64,000 nucleotides of DNA. It comes from Linyphia triangularis (lineage: Eukaryota > Arthropoda > Arachnida > Araneae > Linyphiidae). The position numbers and the translations under genes were made by a program. The notes under the pieces were generated by a model. That model saw nothing but the letters and a program-made list of their open reading frames with translations, was not told the origin of the DNA and searched no databases. Shown in pieces: positions 37,901 to 51,639 of this stretch; position 1 is the stretch's first letter; every line of letters begins with the position of its first letter. The stretch is from positions 32,956,459 through 33,020,458 of the forward strand of contig OZ021726.1 of assembly GCA_963978545.1 (NCBI GenBank), written 5' to 3'.

Positions 37901-38879
37901 TTTGAGATAGTGATGCTGTAGAAAAGAGATGAGATAGGAAGTGTCATTATTTGCTTAAATGTTAGACTCCATAACTAATACAAGGTGTTATTGTTAAAAG
38001 TCTGGTTAGAGATATTAAAGACTAATAAACAAACTCAGTACTAGAGTTAACCAAGATTTTGAAACCACAGAAGCGTCCAGTTTTGTATTGTATATTTGTA
38101 AGATTAGTGTGGGTAACAAAGCTGGTCGTTGAGAAGTTTTTATCGTTATTTCCAGGATTAAAATAGAAACTATTCCTTCTTGGAATTGAAAATTTAAAAA
38201 ATAATACCGACTCGTATTGTATGGAAAAATAAAAACAGGATGACAGGGATGACAAAAATTTCCATTGGTTGGAATTCTAAAGAGCCTGTACTAATTTTTA
38301 AAACTGTACAAATGCTGTATATTTAATGTAGATTACGGTAAAATATGTATAAACGAATTTAAAAAATGAACAATAAAAATATGTCAAGTTTATTTGGTTA
38401 TTTGTAGTTATGTATGAAGTTATGTGATTTATCATTTTTACGAAACAGTTTATCATGGACATCATTTTTAAATTGACAGGCAATTAAAAATCAATTAATA
38501 GTAAAGGGAAAATGTAAAATACTACTAGATTCAGCAAATTTTGGTTTTGAAATATCACAGAATAAATTAAATCAAAAGCATATCACAGTTGAGATATTAA
38601 AAACTTTATTGGTCTACTTTCATTTTGGTTTCAAGCTTAATTCATTAAGTTGGCTTCGTAAAGTGCCACATTTATACCTGGTGGCGGAATTTTAATGTTT
38701 CCTCCCCCCCCCCATTCCTTTAAAAATAATTTTCCCATGATTGAATAGGTACTTCTACTAAACGCCATACTCTGTTGACAATCACTAAATAACGGAAGTT
38801 TAATTTCAACAATCCTGCAAATCGTTTCAAGTTGTTTATCAAGAATTTATCATATTTTCCTGTACTTGTACAAAATAGT

Positions 38880-39200
38880 ACAATGCACTCTTTCATTCCA
38901 TTAATACCACCAGGGAAGACCAGTACACATCAGAAACAAATCATCGACTCTTGTCCTTAAATAGAAGCATCCGAATCCTAAGTCCAAAGAGTAACGACAG
39001 TAGAAGCAACCGGCTAACTACATCATTTCCGCTACGTCGACTACTGACGTCACAAGAGGGAGACAAACTTCCTGCCATTCTGGTCCGAGGATTAATCTTA
39101 ATTTACTCTGGCCGCGTTTCTTTCTAATCTATCCCCCAGTGTGATTTCCTAGAGTGGAGCTACCAACTTGAGATTTAACGTTTCGAGGAGGCGAAAAACT
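38880..39200. promoter_or_regulatory. Island with a CRE palindrome and Otx-type site
   Basis: TGACGTCA at 39045-39052 (full CRE) and GAGGATTAATC near 39087 (Otx/Bicoid-type). CpG-containing, with no coding signal. Confidence 0.35.
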
Positions 39201-41412
39201 TTTCTTGGGAATGGTTTTTTCGAAAAAATTATTCGGAATGGAGAAAAGCGAGGAAAAAAAACGAGGAATAAAAGTGGAAGACGGGGTAAATAAAGCGGAA
39301 CTAAAAAGTGGAAGAGTTTGGAGAAGGAGGGGTGTGGGGAGGGAGAAAAAAATAATTTAAAGAGGCAGAAGGTAGCCTTCTATTTATTAGGAAATCATTT
39401 GCAAACATAAACATTTTACTTCAGTTATCTGTCCTCCGCTTGAGATGTTTTTTATGGTGGTGTTTCGTAAAAGTTTATTTCCTCGCTGATACACTGGAGA
39501 GGGACTGTCTGAAAAGTGACGTTTTTTCCATTTGGCTCAAAAGATACTTCTTTGAAATTGCAACAAAGGAGATGTATGAGCTTTTCTTACATGAATGTAA
39601 ATTCGTATTTTGACTCTTTTAAGAAGACTGTTTCATTCTTATATTTAGAAGACAAATCGGGATATTTTTAATGTAAATTTGAATGATTCACATCGTGTAA
39701 ATAACAATTATTAAACAGTAAATTTCAAAATTTGCTAACTAATGTAGAATTTTCTTAATAGAAAAATTTATTTTTATGTAAAATAAATACAATAAGCAAT
39801 AAAATTGATGCAGTGAATATTTGAGAAGAATATAAACCATAATTGAAGGCACGTCTTGAATGTTTTGTTTTTCATTTTACATTTTATATTGAACTGTTTA
39901 CAGTTTTCGTCTATGTAATTTAGATAAAGGTTTAATAATTTTGAGTAACCAATTGCAAACACATCGATATTGTTTTAATATCATTATTCAAATAATTGAG
40001 TGCTGGAAAATTTTACAGTAAATTAAACTTTTTTAAAAAACCGTATTTTGCAAATCAAATAACATTTTAAAGTATTCCAATGTAGTCAATACATGCACAT
40101 TTCTTAGAATATAACGACACAAATAATATAATCTATTATTTAGGATGATTTATTCATTATTATAAAACTAGTTGGCTGGGAAAAAGAATGATTATGGTAC
40201 ACGATTGCGCTTTACCTCTTTAATGCTGAAATGAGCAATTTGTGTTTGTTCTTAAAAGCAGTTTATCTTTTCTTTAAATGACTTCCTTGGCGTACTTTAG
40301 TATTAAGACATATTAAAAACATGTGACAGATAGCTTCAGATATTTTAGATTAACAGATCTATTTTCATTTGTATATATTCTTTTCAAATTTTAATTGATT
40401 TTTATCTAATTGCGAAGCAAAAAAACTCAAGTGTTTATAGAATTCATTTACAAACTATGCTTAAAAATGTGACCATTTCCATTTAGCATACATAAATCCC
40501 TCTAGTCATTAGTGTTTTTACGTTTTTCTGCTCCCATTTTTTACGCCTCAACCAAACCAGCTGGAAATTTAATCAAGGCCATCGCATTTTGATTCGCCTT
40601 TTTCTTTTACATCATCCTGTCCTCTTCTTTTCAATCATCATTTCAGCCCTGCTGCCATCCAGAGAAACATGATTACGTTTTTATCCTACTAAAAAAACCC
40701 TACCAAATAATAACATTTTGTTTCGGAAATAAAACGGAAAGGATAAAGTGGAAAAAGAAAAGAAATAATAACGTAAAGACGAACACCAACAAAAATCTTC
40801 GAAACCCAACGCGATTATCATACAGCGGCGGTTTATAGGAGAACAGGAAATAAAATAAACAGAATAAGTGCCTGACGGAATGGCAACGGTGGCAGAGCAG
40901 ACGACTATCGCTTTCTCTTTTAGCGATTTTTCCTACAGATTAAAATGTCAGTCCTAGTTGAAAGCGCTGTTAGAAAAGTAAGTTTTACGGTTTAAAAGGG
41001 GTTGTTGATTAATTATTTAAACTTAAATTAAGGATCTTTTCTTTCCCAGTGAAAAGTATTTTCTCCCATTCCAAATTATACATTAATTAAGTTGGGTAAT
41101 CTTTAATTGCGTTTGAAATATATTCTTTTCTGAATTACTAAATTCCCCTAAGATTAAAATTAATTTAAAACTTTAGTAGTTAGTATTTATTAACTATTTT
41201 TTTAATTCAAATTGGCAGAATTCTTTTCGTAATTCATTAAGATCTAGTAACTTTACCGACTAACTGGGGAAAAGCAAAGGGTGTTAAATGAAGAGTTCGT
41301 ATAACAAAATATTCTAGAACATTTCCTAAAAACACTCGATAATTGCTTTCTCAAATAAAAAATAAAATAGATATTATGCTTTCTTGAAGGAACTCTTCTT
41401 CGTACTAATATA

Positions 41413-42396
41413 AACTGAAGAGCCAGAAAAACTGGCACATCTGCCTAATATAGTATAGGGCCTCCACTTGAACGCAGAAATGCCTCTAAATGACATGGCA
41501 GAGATGTTACAAATGTCTGAAGGTAACCTGGGTGCAATTCACACCATGAATCCTTTAAGACAGTCCATAAATTCCATGGCAATGCGATGTGGTCGAGATC
41601 TCTTCTGAGTAACACGTTGCAAGGCATACCAAGCATGCTCAATAATGTTCATGTTTGGGAATTTATGTGGCCGACGGAGATGTCTTTGGTCAAAAAGTGT
41701 TCCTGGAGCCAGTTTGCAGCAATTCCCGACGTGTGGGATAGCCCTGATGGAATTGCCCAAATCCGGCCTAATGCCCCATGGAAATGAATGGATTCAGGTG
41801 ATCAGATGTTTGCGTACCTGGCACCTGTCGGAGTCGTCTCTAGGCGTATCAGGGCTCCCATATCTAGCCAACTTCACACATCTCATACCATCATAGGGGC
41901 TTCACCAGTTTGAGCAGTCCCCTGTACTCATGTAGGGTCCATGGATTCATGAGGTTGTATCCATTCCCATGCACGTTCATCTGCCCGATACAGTTTAAAA
42001 CTAGACTCATCAGACCAGGCAACGTGTTTCCAGCTATCAACATTCCAATGATGGTATTGGCGAACCCAGGAGAGTCGTAAAACTTTGTGCCATGTAGTCA
42101 ACAACGATACACGAGTAGGCCTTCGCCTCCAAAAGCCCATGTCAATGACGGTCCTGTTGACACTTGTTGATGCCCTAGTACTGAAATCCATGACAATTTG
42201 AGAAAGTGTTGTACTTCTATCTTGCTTAAGGATTCTCTTTAGTCGTCGATGGTCCCCGTTCTTTCAAGATCTTTTCCCAGCCCCACCGATGTCTGAGATT
42301 TGATGTTTTTCCGAATAACTGATATTCACGGTAGGCTCGTGAAATGGTCGTGCGCGAAAACTAAAATTTCTTCACCACCTCGGAGATACTGTGTAC
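41413..42396 (-). mobile_element. Tc1-family DNA transposon, 5'-truncated relic
   Basis: The 3' end of the element begins after TA (41411-41412) with a TIR-like CTGAAGAGCCAGAAAAACTG. The body is a minus-strand Tc1 transposase. The transposase start and the other TIR are absent: at about 42397-42402 the sequence changes to an unrelated TTAA MITE fragment. I recognise the family as the widespread arthropod Tc1 group with this terminus. Confidence 0.75.
41445..42385 (-). pseudogene. Tc1 transposase remnant
   Basis: Reads leftwards with several frame changes and stops. Recognisable blocks in order: HSISEVVKKF...FSRTTISRAYREYQ (helix-turn-helix part), MGFWRRRPTRVSLLTTWHK, WKHVAWSDESSFKLYRAD (first catalytic Asp in WSDES), WEWIQPHESMDPT, then FPNMNIIEHAWYALQRVTQ (catalytic Glu in NIIEH) and SSGGPILY before the stop. 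The middle section with the second Asp is present only in broken frames. Missing N-terminus, frameshifts and stops make it non-functional. Normal members are about 340 residues. Confidence 0.8.
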
Positions 42397-42402
42397 TCAG
42401 AG

Positions 42403-42600
42403 TAATGAAAATGAAGTTTTGAAAAAAACGCATTTTAAAGAAAACTTTATTTACATTAATACTTTCCACTTTTGTCTTCAAAAATTTTTTAAAAACACTT
42501 CTAAATGAAAGGGACATTAAATGGAAAAATTTAAATTTTATTGAACAATAATAAACTCAAAATCTACGTTTTTAAATAAATTTTAGAGTACCAACACCCC
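42403..42600. mobile_element. Fragment of the 24.6-kb TTAA MITE family
   Basis: Matches the right end of the element at 24590-25192: shared blocks GCATTTTAAAGAAAACTT, TTTGTCTTCAAAA, AACAATAATAAACTCAAAAT, and an end reading GAGTACCAACACCCC. The expected TTAA is TCAA here (42601-42604). The left part is missing where it meets the Tc1 relic, so it is a truncated copy. Confidence 0.6.
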
Positions 42601-42829
42601 TCAAGTGCTTTTGTATTATCTTAAAACATATCTCCATCGAATATTGATCCACCACGATACATCAGACATTACATCTAGTTTACAATAAAACTCACCTCAA
42701 CCAATTAAAAATCTCAATCCCCAATTGAAAAAACACTGACCCACATCCCGGCCAACCCCCCCCCCCCCCCCTCCTTCCCCACACCAGTTACTCCTAAACT
42801 ATTCACAGTCCACGGCTAATAACTCCAAT

Positions 42830-43075
42830 GGGGAAAAGACCAAAAGACGTGCATCTGTCTTTTTGGACATGTGCCTAAACAAGAATGGGCCTTTTAAGAA
42901 GCGAGCCTTCTTCCATCGTAAATAAAATGAAGTTCCCACTCCCCATTTATCTTATTTTCCGTAGGATTTGTTTCCCGAGACTCTTCTAATGCATTGGGTC
43001 CACCATGTAAACATCACGGCCCAGTGTTTGTAATTGGATGTAACAATTTAAGCGCTTGTAGTTGGAGCTTATGAT
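42830..43075. promoter_or_regulatory. Island with FOX-type site
   Basis: Contains ATGTAAACATCACGG (forkhead GTAAACA), ACAAGAATGGGCC and TTTAAGCGCTTGTAG. Lies between the 42.4-kb transposon fragments and a poly-T run. Confidence 0.3.
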
Positions 43076-44234
43076 GTTTGCCTACATGGATTAAGACTTC
43101 GTTGGGTGTTTTTTTTTTTTTTTTTTTTTTTTTTTTAGTTGGGCTTGTTTGCTCATTAAGTATTCTTGATGGTATTTGTCGTGTTTATCTTCGGTTAGTT
43201 TATAGCCTCGAATCGTTTTGTTTTAATTTTAGAATGGGATATCTGAAATGTCGTTTAGAATAGCTACGGAATCAAGTTTAACTACAAACATTAATTTCTT
43301 GAGTTCGTAAAAGGTAGAACTTGACTTCAAAGTCGTAAATAAAGTTCCTCCAATTGTTAAAATTAATTCATTACAATGACACGTGTAGTTCTAATATATG
43401 AATTTCCTCCCATAAGTACATGCTAAAGTAAATTACTGACATCACTTTAATTACTAGTTCCACAATTTTGTCACGTTACTGTTGCTATATTTCATTTATG
43501 CTCTCGGCTATTATTACACAGGAACTTTAAACTACTTTTGTATGATAGTCTTATATAAAACGTTACTTACAAACTCTTTTTTTTTTAATTGCTTACATCT
43601 CAACTTTTGTTTCTAAAGACTCGTAATGATATTACTGTATAGATCAATTTCCATTTGATAAACTTTAACATTATTATTTAGTCATAGTGTCACTATCTGA
43701 AGTAGTCAACTATATAGCTTTATTTTTACTCAGCAACGGGCTACTACACTTTATATTTATTACATTTTACTTAGTCAGTATTTCCTGCACGTGATTTCGG
43801 CACATTCCACTTTAAATCCTTTATATTAATTTCAATTTTGATCGTGTCTGACAAAATCTTTGTCGGGCTAATTTATCCTTTTTACTGTCCTCCAATTAAA
43901 CTGAAACTTGGCATATAAACATGTCGATAAAGGTATAGTCTCTCAAATTTTGATGGAGAAAGTTATTCAAAAACGCTCAAAATCGATTAAATTAGTGGCA
44001 TTTTCATTTAAAAGTCGACAATTCATAAAAAGAATTTTTGATGAAAACTTTTTTTTTATGGGTTAAAAATATTTACCTAAGGAAAGCTTAATGCTAAAAT
44101 TTGACAACAAAACGTAATGCTAAAATTTGACAACATCATACGCTTTGTCTATATCTCCAAATATGGTTTGCATCTGAATTACACAAAATGTACACTTGAC
44201 CAATCTCTAAACATTTTCCCATCTTGATGGATTC

Positions 44235-44985
44235 ATCATATAGTAACTTAATTCTTCGCCCATTTCTCACTCCAAGTGTATGCCACTATCTGAAAAGAAT
44301 GTCTCATCCGTTTTGGCACTATTGAGTTATAGTAAGAGAGACATCTCACTTATCACCCTTAGTTAGTACAGTACACTTGCATAAAAATAATTACAGCAAA
44401 CTTTCGAAATTCCCGAAGGACTCCTCTTTGGAATAATATATCTATCAAGGGCAGTGAAATTTGGTATTGGTAGAAATAACCAATTTGTTTTCTTAAGTAA
44501 TTACTGACTTCTTCATTCTATCGGTTTCCAAAAAATATCTCAAGTCCTTAAGTCACTATTTAGTTTTAGTAAGAAAGACACTTTGCTTCATATCCTAGGT
44601 TAGTTATACAACACTTCCGTAAAAGAAATTACAACGAAATATCCCTTCAATTCTTTGAAACCTTATGTCATTTAGCATGACAACGATAATATTTTTATTG
44701 GTAGAAATAACCAATTTGTTTTCTCAAGTAATTACTGATTGTTCTTCATTCTATCGGTTTCCAAAAAATATCTCAAGTCATTAAGTCACTATTTAGTTTT
44801 AGTAAGAACTACACTTTGCTTCTTATCCTAAGTTAATTATGCAACACCTCCATAAAATAATTACGACGAAATACCGCTTCAATTCTTTGAAACTTTATAT
44901 CGTTTAGTATGACTGTGCGAAGATTGTTATTGGTAAGAATACGTAATTTGTTTTCTTTTGTAGTTACTATATCGTTTTCTAAGTC
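44235..44985. repeat. Three-unit satellite, 231-232-bp period
   Basis: ATTGGTAGAAATAACCAATTTG-type starts at 44466, 44697 and 44929. Each unit contains TTCTATCGGTTTCC, AAATATCTCAAGTC and TTTAGTTTTAGTAAGAA blocks. The unit left of 44466 is clearly related but more diverged. Unrelated to the 34-kb satellite. Confidence 0.8.
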
Positions 44986-44999
44986 GTCCTGGATCATTG

Positions 45000-47900
45000 C
45001 AACTTTACTATTCGTCTTTGATTAGAGGGTAACGATCACTTGTTTCAAGAAAATAGATTGCGATTTGTGATTTTTTGTTGGAATCGTTATTGTTTATCGG
45101 TATCGTTGTTAATCTCTGAAACATAGCAGAAAGTCCTGAAAACAAGAATACTCGTTTTTGTCTGCCTCGACTTAGTTGATTGGATGCATTGTTTTCAGTA
45201 TGTGTTTCATTATTGTGTTGCTGTTTCAATGTAAGATTATTTGTTGAAGCTTTCCATTAAGTATTTGAAATTCCCAAATATTTAGATTCAACATTTAAAT
45301 TAAAAGTTTTATGGGAGTTGTTTATATTGCTTTAAATTGTGTAATATTGTATGGAATATGCGAAAGGTTTATTTTTACTTGTGGAGCCCTACTACATTGG
45401 ATTTCATTAATTTAATTAAGAAACATTGTCATTATTTTAGCTAAATTTTCAGCTTATGTGGAATTTTACACTCCTAAAGCAATAATAATAAAAGTTTTTT
45501 TTTTTTTGTTATATTACGCAAAACTTTCTATACTTTGCTATAAAAAATACCCCAACTAAATATTTTACCTTAAATCCTACTGTATCAGCAATAATATTTA
45601 GCTGTAGTTATTCAACATTAGCATATATAACAACGCCCTATATTTAAAAAAAAAAAAAAAATCTTCAATTTATTTTTTTAGAAAAATGTATTAAATATTC
45701 TTCTTTCAGAATTTTTTTTATTGAAGAATGCTTTGGGTTATCGCAGGATTTTTTTAGTTTGTGTGATATTAATGACTTTATTATTGCTATTTGAAGTATT
45801 TGATAGTGCTTTTTGATAAAAAAAATAGTTTTGTAAAGATATCTTTACCACTGTACAACATGCATCAGATGTTGTAACATCCTATTGTAATCGAATTTTA
45901 AAAAGTATTTTTCGTTTCTGCGTTCTGTTTAACTATTTTTTAATGGCATTGTTTCTAATACAACTCTCAACGATCCAAAATTATTTATCTATTACCATTT
46001 CCTATACTATAGTGCAAAAAAATTTGAAAGTTAAAAATAAAAACATAACTTTTAACGTTAAATTTTTTTCCTGACATCAAAAATGATGAATTGCAATTTT
46101 ACGACAACTTGTTAACTAGACAATTCATTGCAATTGAATCAAAGCAATACTTCATTTCTCACTATTTGTTTTCGAAACACATACAAGAGAAAAGGTTCTC
46201 CAGTTTTGTTTAGTCAAAAATTTAGACAATTCCTCATCGTACTTTATTGTTGACCCCTTTCTCTAAATAAAGCAAACAGAGGGTGGAGAAAATAAATAAA
46301 TAAAAAGCATATATAATACAGTTAGAGTAAGAATAGAAAAACGAACGGGACACAGCTATTTGGAAATTCAGCAAAAAGAAACAAGATTAGAGCTTCATAA
46401 TATTGTCGTGGTAGTTTCCCTTAAAAAAAAAAGTTTTTCCCTCCTTCGGTGTTTTTTTTGTTTTTGTTTTTTTTTTTATATTTTTTTTTATTTTTTATTA
46501 TCGTGGCTTCGTTTCATTTTACTTCCTTTGGCTTTCTTTGTATTTATTTTTCATCTTGTTCGACCAGACCTTTGTTTGCCGAAGAGCATGCTGGGAAGCG
46601 AGGAATATTGTGGTTGTTTTGTTCTGATACGATAAGGTTTGTTTGGAAAAAATAATGTGAGTTTATATGCACGTGTTATATCATTTGAAGAAAAGTTCAT
46701 TTTAAAAAATACTTAAAATTAGTCATGCATACTATTTATAACAACTTTTGTAAATTAAAAAGATATTTAATTAATTTACAAACAACAACGCTCTAAAAAT
46801 ATCTATAATTTTCTAGTGGATTATATATATTTTTTTAGGAAAATATTTCAAAAATTTCAATACTATCTTCAGTCACTTATTTTTTATTCTCATAATTCAT
46901 TTTCGGGCTCATAATTTGTGTTCTATAATGCAACACATTTAAAAATATTTTACAATATTTATTAATGCAATTTCGTTTATCAATTGTTTTCAAAAAATCA
47001 AAAAGTGCAATGTTAAAAGAATTTTAATAAAAACCAAAACAAAAAAGAAACAGTTCCAATAAAACTTAGTTGCGTAAAAAATAAGTCTTACAAAGACAAT
47101 CCAAAGTATTGCGGCTCCATCGAAACGTTAATACAAAACTTCTTTTGATCCAAACCGACTGTGGTTGGGAGTACAGAAATTTAACACCTCAGACATTTGG
47201 CGATCAAATTTGCCTAATTTTATCTCTCCTACTTTTAAATTATCAATGAAAAATGCGAATGAATTTGTATAAAATCAACATAAGATGTATTCCTTGTTCT
47301 TTGTCACTGACCGCCGACAATTCCTCCATAAATATGTCTCCGCTCCCCTAGGAGGACCAAATTTAAGAGAAAAAGATCGAAGTAGTTACATTATGCAAAT
47401 TTGTCTCTTCCCTCGGCCGACCATGTTTCAATAATGAGCCGGCCCACTTCTTCCTTCTCTTGCGGTTTCTGCTCTTTTGTTTTATCTTTTCCGTGCGTGT
47501 CTCAGAGAGTGATTGATTGGATATATTAGCCAGTGCAGATTACCTAAGCCTTTCTTTTTATACTTACTATTATTATATTCCGCTTCTTAGGTGGGTATCA
47601 AGGTAAAAAAAAAAAAGAGGGGGAGGTTATGCAAAATATATATCGTGGGAGGGGGGGGTGGAATAAAATTCGAACTAATGTTTGGGTGGAGATTATTATT
47701 GTTATCCCATTTTTTTTCCCTTCAAACTTGGTGTTGTTGGGAAAAAATGTATTCTTCCAAATTGGCTTTTAGTATGCAAGCAGGTCAAACTTGATGGAAA
47801 TTTCTGTCAAACAAGTAATGGAGCTCGTTAGTATATTAATAGAGATTAGAATGTTAATTTTTGAATGGATTTGAGTTGTGTTTTTATGGTAATTGATGTT

Positions 47901-48393
47901 ACCTGTGGGGGAGAATGTGAATGGTAGTGATATAGAATAAGATTGATTGTTGCTTAATTTATGGTGCTTTTGGCAGAAAGGTTTCTATGTTTTAGAAAAT
48001 GTTCCTAATTTTGTTTTGTGTTTTTAAAGTTGAGACGTAAATTAGAATGGATTGCTGCATACTATGAAAATAAATTACTCTATTAGATGTCGATTTTTCA
48101 CCAATCATCACCAATAATTGACATTTAGTGTGTCAATTATTTTAAACACTGTTAGTGTGTTTTATAGTTAGCTTTATTTAGTTAAAACATCTGAATTTGT
48201 GTAAACATAATTCATGCAGTGTGAGAGTAAAATTTAAGAGCTTTATCATGCACTTTGAACCGTTATTTTTTTTATTTTTTATTTTTTAATTGTTATTTTT
48301 TCTGTTCTAAATAATGGTTAATAAGCAATACAATACTTGCAGAAATATCCAAAATAGCATCTTTAGAATTCTATAAAAAGCCAAAACCACTTG
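45000..48393. other. No gene recognised
   Basis: AT-rich intron-like sequence with T-rich runs near 46450-46500 and the POU-octamer island. G-run GGGAGGGGGGGG near 47647. Confidence 0.5.
47330..47530. promoter_or_regulatory. Island with a POU octamer
   Basis: ATGCAAAT at 47393-47400 is the consensus octamer. CTCGGCCGACC and GAGCCGGCCC follow. GC-richer than the surroundings. Confidence 0.35.
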
Positions 48394-48750
48394 GGCAATT
48401 CTCTGGAGCACGCGACATTTTGGCTCTTTTTTCTACTCGTAAACAAATTAGAATTCTAAAATTATGATGACTCTAGTAGTTATTCTTTTATTTTATATAA
48501 AGCATATAGTGGCAAAGTTATATCGAAAAATAATTATTTTAACTATTGAAAATAATTATTTTAAGCAGCCAACGCATCGGAACGGAAGTGTTGGTGGCTT
48601 ACAAATGTATATTTGACCTAGTCAAAATAATTATTTTTCATTATAACTTTCCCACCAAGTAGTATTGTATATAACAAAAACATGATTACTAGATTCATTA
48701 AATTTTAGAATTCTAATTTATTTGCGGGTAGAAAAAAGAGCCAAAATGTC
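48394..48750. mobile_element. Foldback element with ~130-bp inverted arms
   Basis: Left arm from 48414 (GACATTTTGGCTCTTTTTTC, then ACAAATTAGAATTCTAAAAT, then AAAAATAATTATTTT) is repeated in inverted form ending at 48750. The stem continues almost to the centre near 48580 (CCAACGC against GTGTTGG). No coding capacity and no convincing target duplication. A one-arm relative sits at 30908-31096. Confidence 0.75.
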
Positions 48751-51639
48751 CGGTGTGAACAGCAGACTTACCAAACACTGATACTTTTTCTATAGAAATA
48801 TTACGCATACCAATACTTTAAATTTAAGTGAAACCACAACCTAATTTCAAAATATAAATTTAACTCATATAAAATTATCTCATAGTTAAATTTTTCAGAA
48901 ATTGTATCTAACAATTTCTGGTATGATTTCATTAGTTATTTTCTTTACGCGAATGGGCGACTACCCATAAAATAGTACTTATTTAAGTATTAAATATCCT
49001 GATCCTTGGCAATAAACAACATAGAATATCACCTATATAGTAAAACAAATACCATTCTCCTCAGAGGCTTATCTTGTAGCAGAATAAAAATAATCAAAAA
49101 CTAGAATATTCTATCCACTGCATCCGTGACTGGACGAGCCAGCTCTACTTATACGAGTTGGAACGAATGCTTCGTTTTATGTGTTCTCCAGTCTTTTCTA
49201 ATGATCCGTAACTCACCCTAATGATTCGTTCAGAATTACTACTCCGAGTTACTCGCTTCTAGAAATGTTGAAGTAATTTTTCTTTTTCTTTTCTCGTTCT
49301 GTCTTTGGCAACGGCTCGTATGAGGATTTCGATTCGTTGGATCTTTTTTTTTTTTTTTTTTTTTTTAAAGTAAAATTCTCTCGAAGATATTTTTCCTTGT
49401 GGTCTTTTTAAGAATGATTCCCTTTTAGGCTGCTGTAGATTATTCTTAAAAAACGATGACGTTTTTTTGTTTTTTTTATTTATTTTATTTCGATGTTTTG
49501 TTTCCATGCAGAGTGCTTGGGGCGAGGCGATGTTGTTATTTTTTTTTTTAATCATTATTTTTAATAGAAGTGATGGCGTAATTTTTTGCCAGTTCATCTG
49601 TGTAGAATTTCTCGAAAAGTCTTTTGTTCGAGAATTTAAAACTAGCATTTTTTTTTTAACTTATCCAGATGTCGGGTTGTATTAAATGGCACAAAGGAGC
49701 TGCGTGGGTTCAAAATTATATTTTTCTGAATTCCTTCAAATGGCTTTTTCAGGTGCAGAAAATATCTTCAAAAGATCGACATTGTTGATATTTATTCTTT
49801 TCGAAAGAAATTGGTGTTTCTTTTTTTCGACTTTGATAAAAATTCAAAGAGGTTGACACAAGAGGTTTTTTTCAAACGGATATCTTTTTATATTCATTCT
49901 TAAATTACTCTATTCCAGCGAAAAAGTGCTTCTACAAGTACTCATTTATTTATTTAATGCACAAGTGTTCACAACTAAAGCATCTAAGTTTTTCATAATA
50001 CGTTTTCAATGAAGTAGCTTATGTACAAAAAAAAAAAAACATAATAAAGAGACATACTTTCGTGTTATGATAAACGGAATGTCACAGCCACAAAACTGAA
50101 TATAAATTGTATACTAGGGGTATATGTAAAAAAAATTGAGTTTCATTAGTGTGGAGTTTTATGTATGAAACCCTAACAAATATCAAACAATTTTAAGAGT
50201 TGGTCTTTAATATGGTATATGATTTCGCCTAACATAGGTTTTTTCATTCATCAAAAAAGAACCGAATCGCCCGTTTCACTTGAAAAACTGTTTTCGACTG
50301 ATGAACAGTTCCCAATGCATTGATTCTTATTGCATCTTCTTGAAGCGTCCCACACGTGGTTGATGATATTTAGAGTCGAGGAGCGATCTGGCGTACGTAT
50401 AGAAGTGATTATTCAAATTTATTATAAGTATATTTAAAGTGTGACAAAACTTTTGCTGAATGTCATTAAACATGAAACTGAAAACATTATTTATCTTTAT
50501 AAACTTTTATACAGCTTAGAAACATAATTACAGTAAAAAATGAGTTGTTCTCGTACGCTTATGCATATCTTAGTACTGCTTTCCAACAAGGAATGAATGC
50601 AGACTTTGAACATTTAAGGAGCGTATTCCGTCTAATGTTGGACATGTGATATCTGACAGAGCCTGGGGGAGTTTTCTGGGTGTGCCCCCCCCCCCTCCCA
50701 TTCAAGGAACAAACGAGAGGCAATGCTCCTTGAAAGGAATGCTTCTTTCTTTCATTCTCAAATGAACTACTTTCAATAGTCCAGATCTTGATATAACTAT
50801 TTTCTAGGGCAGTTTAAGGGCCCTATACCGCTATGTTAAAAAGACTATTTTCTATTCACCTTTTCTAAGTAACTAAAGCAAAGATAATTAAGAAATATGC
50901 TTTCTTAATATTATTCAAAACCTTCTCTGATAATCTGAGGGTAACCTTTGGAGAATTGATGGATTTTGTTTAATATCAATTGATTAAATACCCAAAATCT
51001 CTAAAAATTAAGTGTTTTTTTTTTAATGCAAAATAGGTTTTTTTTTTTTTTTTTTTTTTTTTTAATTCATCAAAATTTTGATAAAACATTAATCTCAAAT
51101 TAATATCTGATGCAAGACAAGTATATGATATAAATTTCATAAGAAGCAAGTAGCCTTTTTTTTTAAAGTTTCATCGAAGTTTGAAAAGTGACAATTTGAG
51201 ACAAATGTTTTTCTATGTGAAATGGCAAACACATATGTTTACATTATTTCAAACTAATTTTTTTCTGGAACTAGAAGGACTACTTATCAAAATTATATTT
51301 TGAAAGAAACAGAATTGTTTGAAATTTAAATATTTAATGATAAAAAATTTATGTTTAAAATAACGCAGCTAAATTTTAAATTAAATCGATTGCGCCATTT
51401 AAAAATGCACAACAATAAAAAAATAAAAAAATTATGAAAAAATATAACATACTTCAAATAAACGGTTCTAAATATTCCGACTTATCAAAACAGCCTATCT
51501 CTACTAATCTCAAAAGAAGAACAATGTAAACTCCCGTTGCACCCCAAATATAAAACCAGTAATATATATTCTTTAGAAGCTACCCTGTGATAAATAGGAA
51601 AGTTATTGCTCTATCGTTTGGTTTTAATGCCAAATTTAG

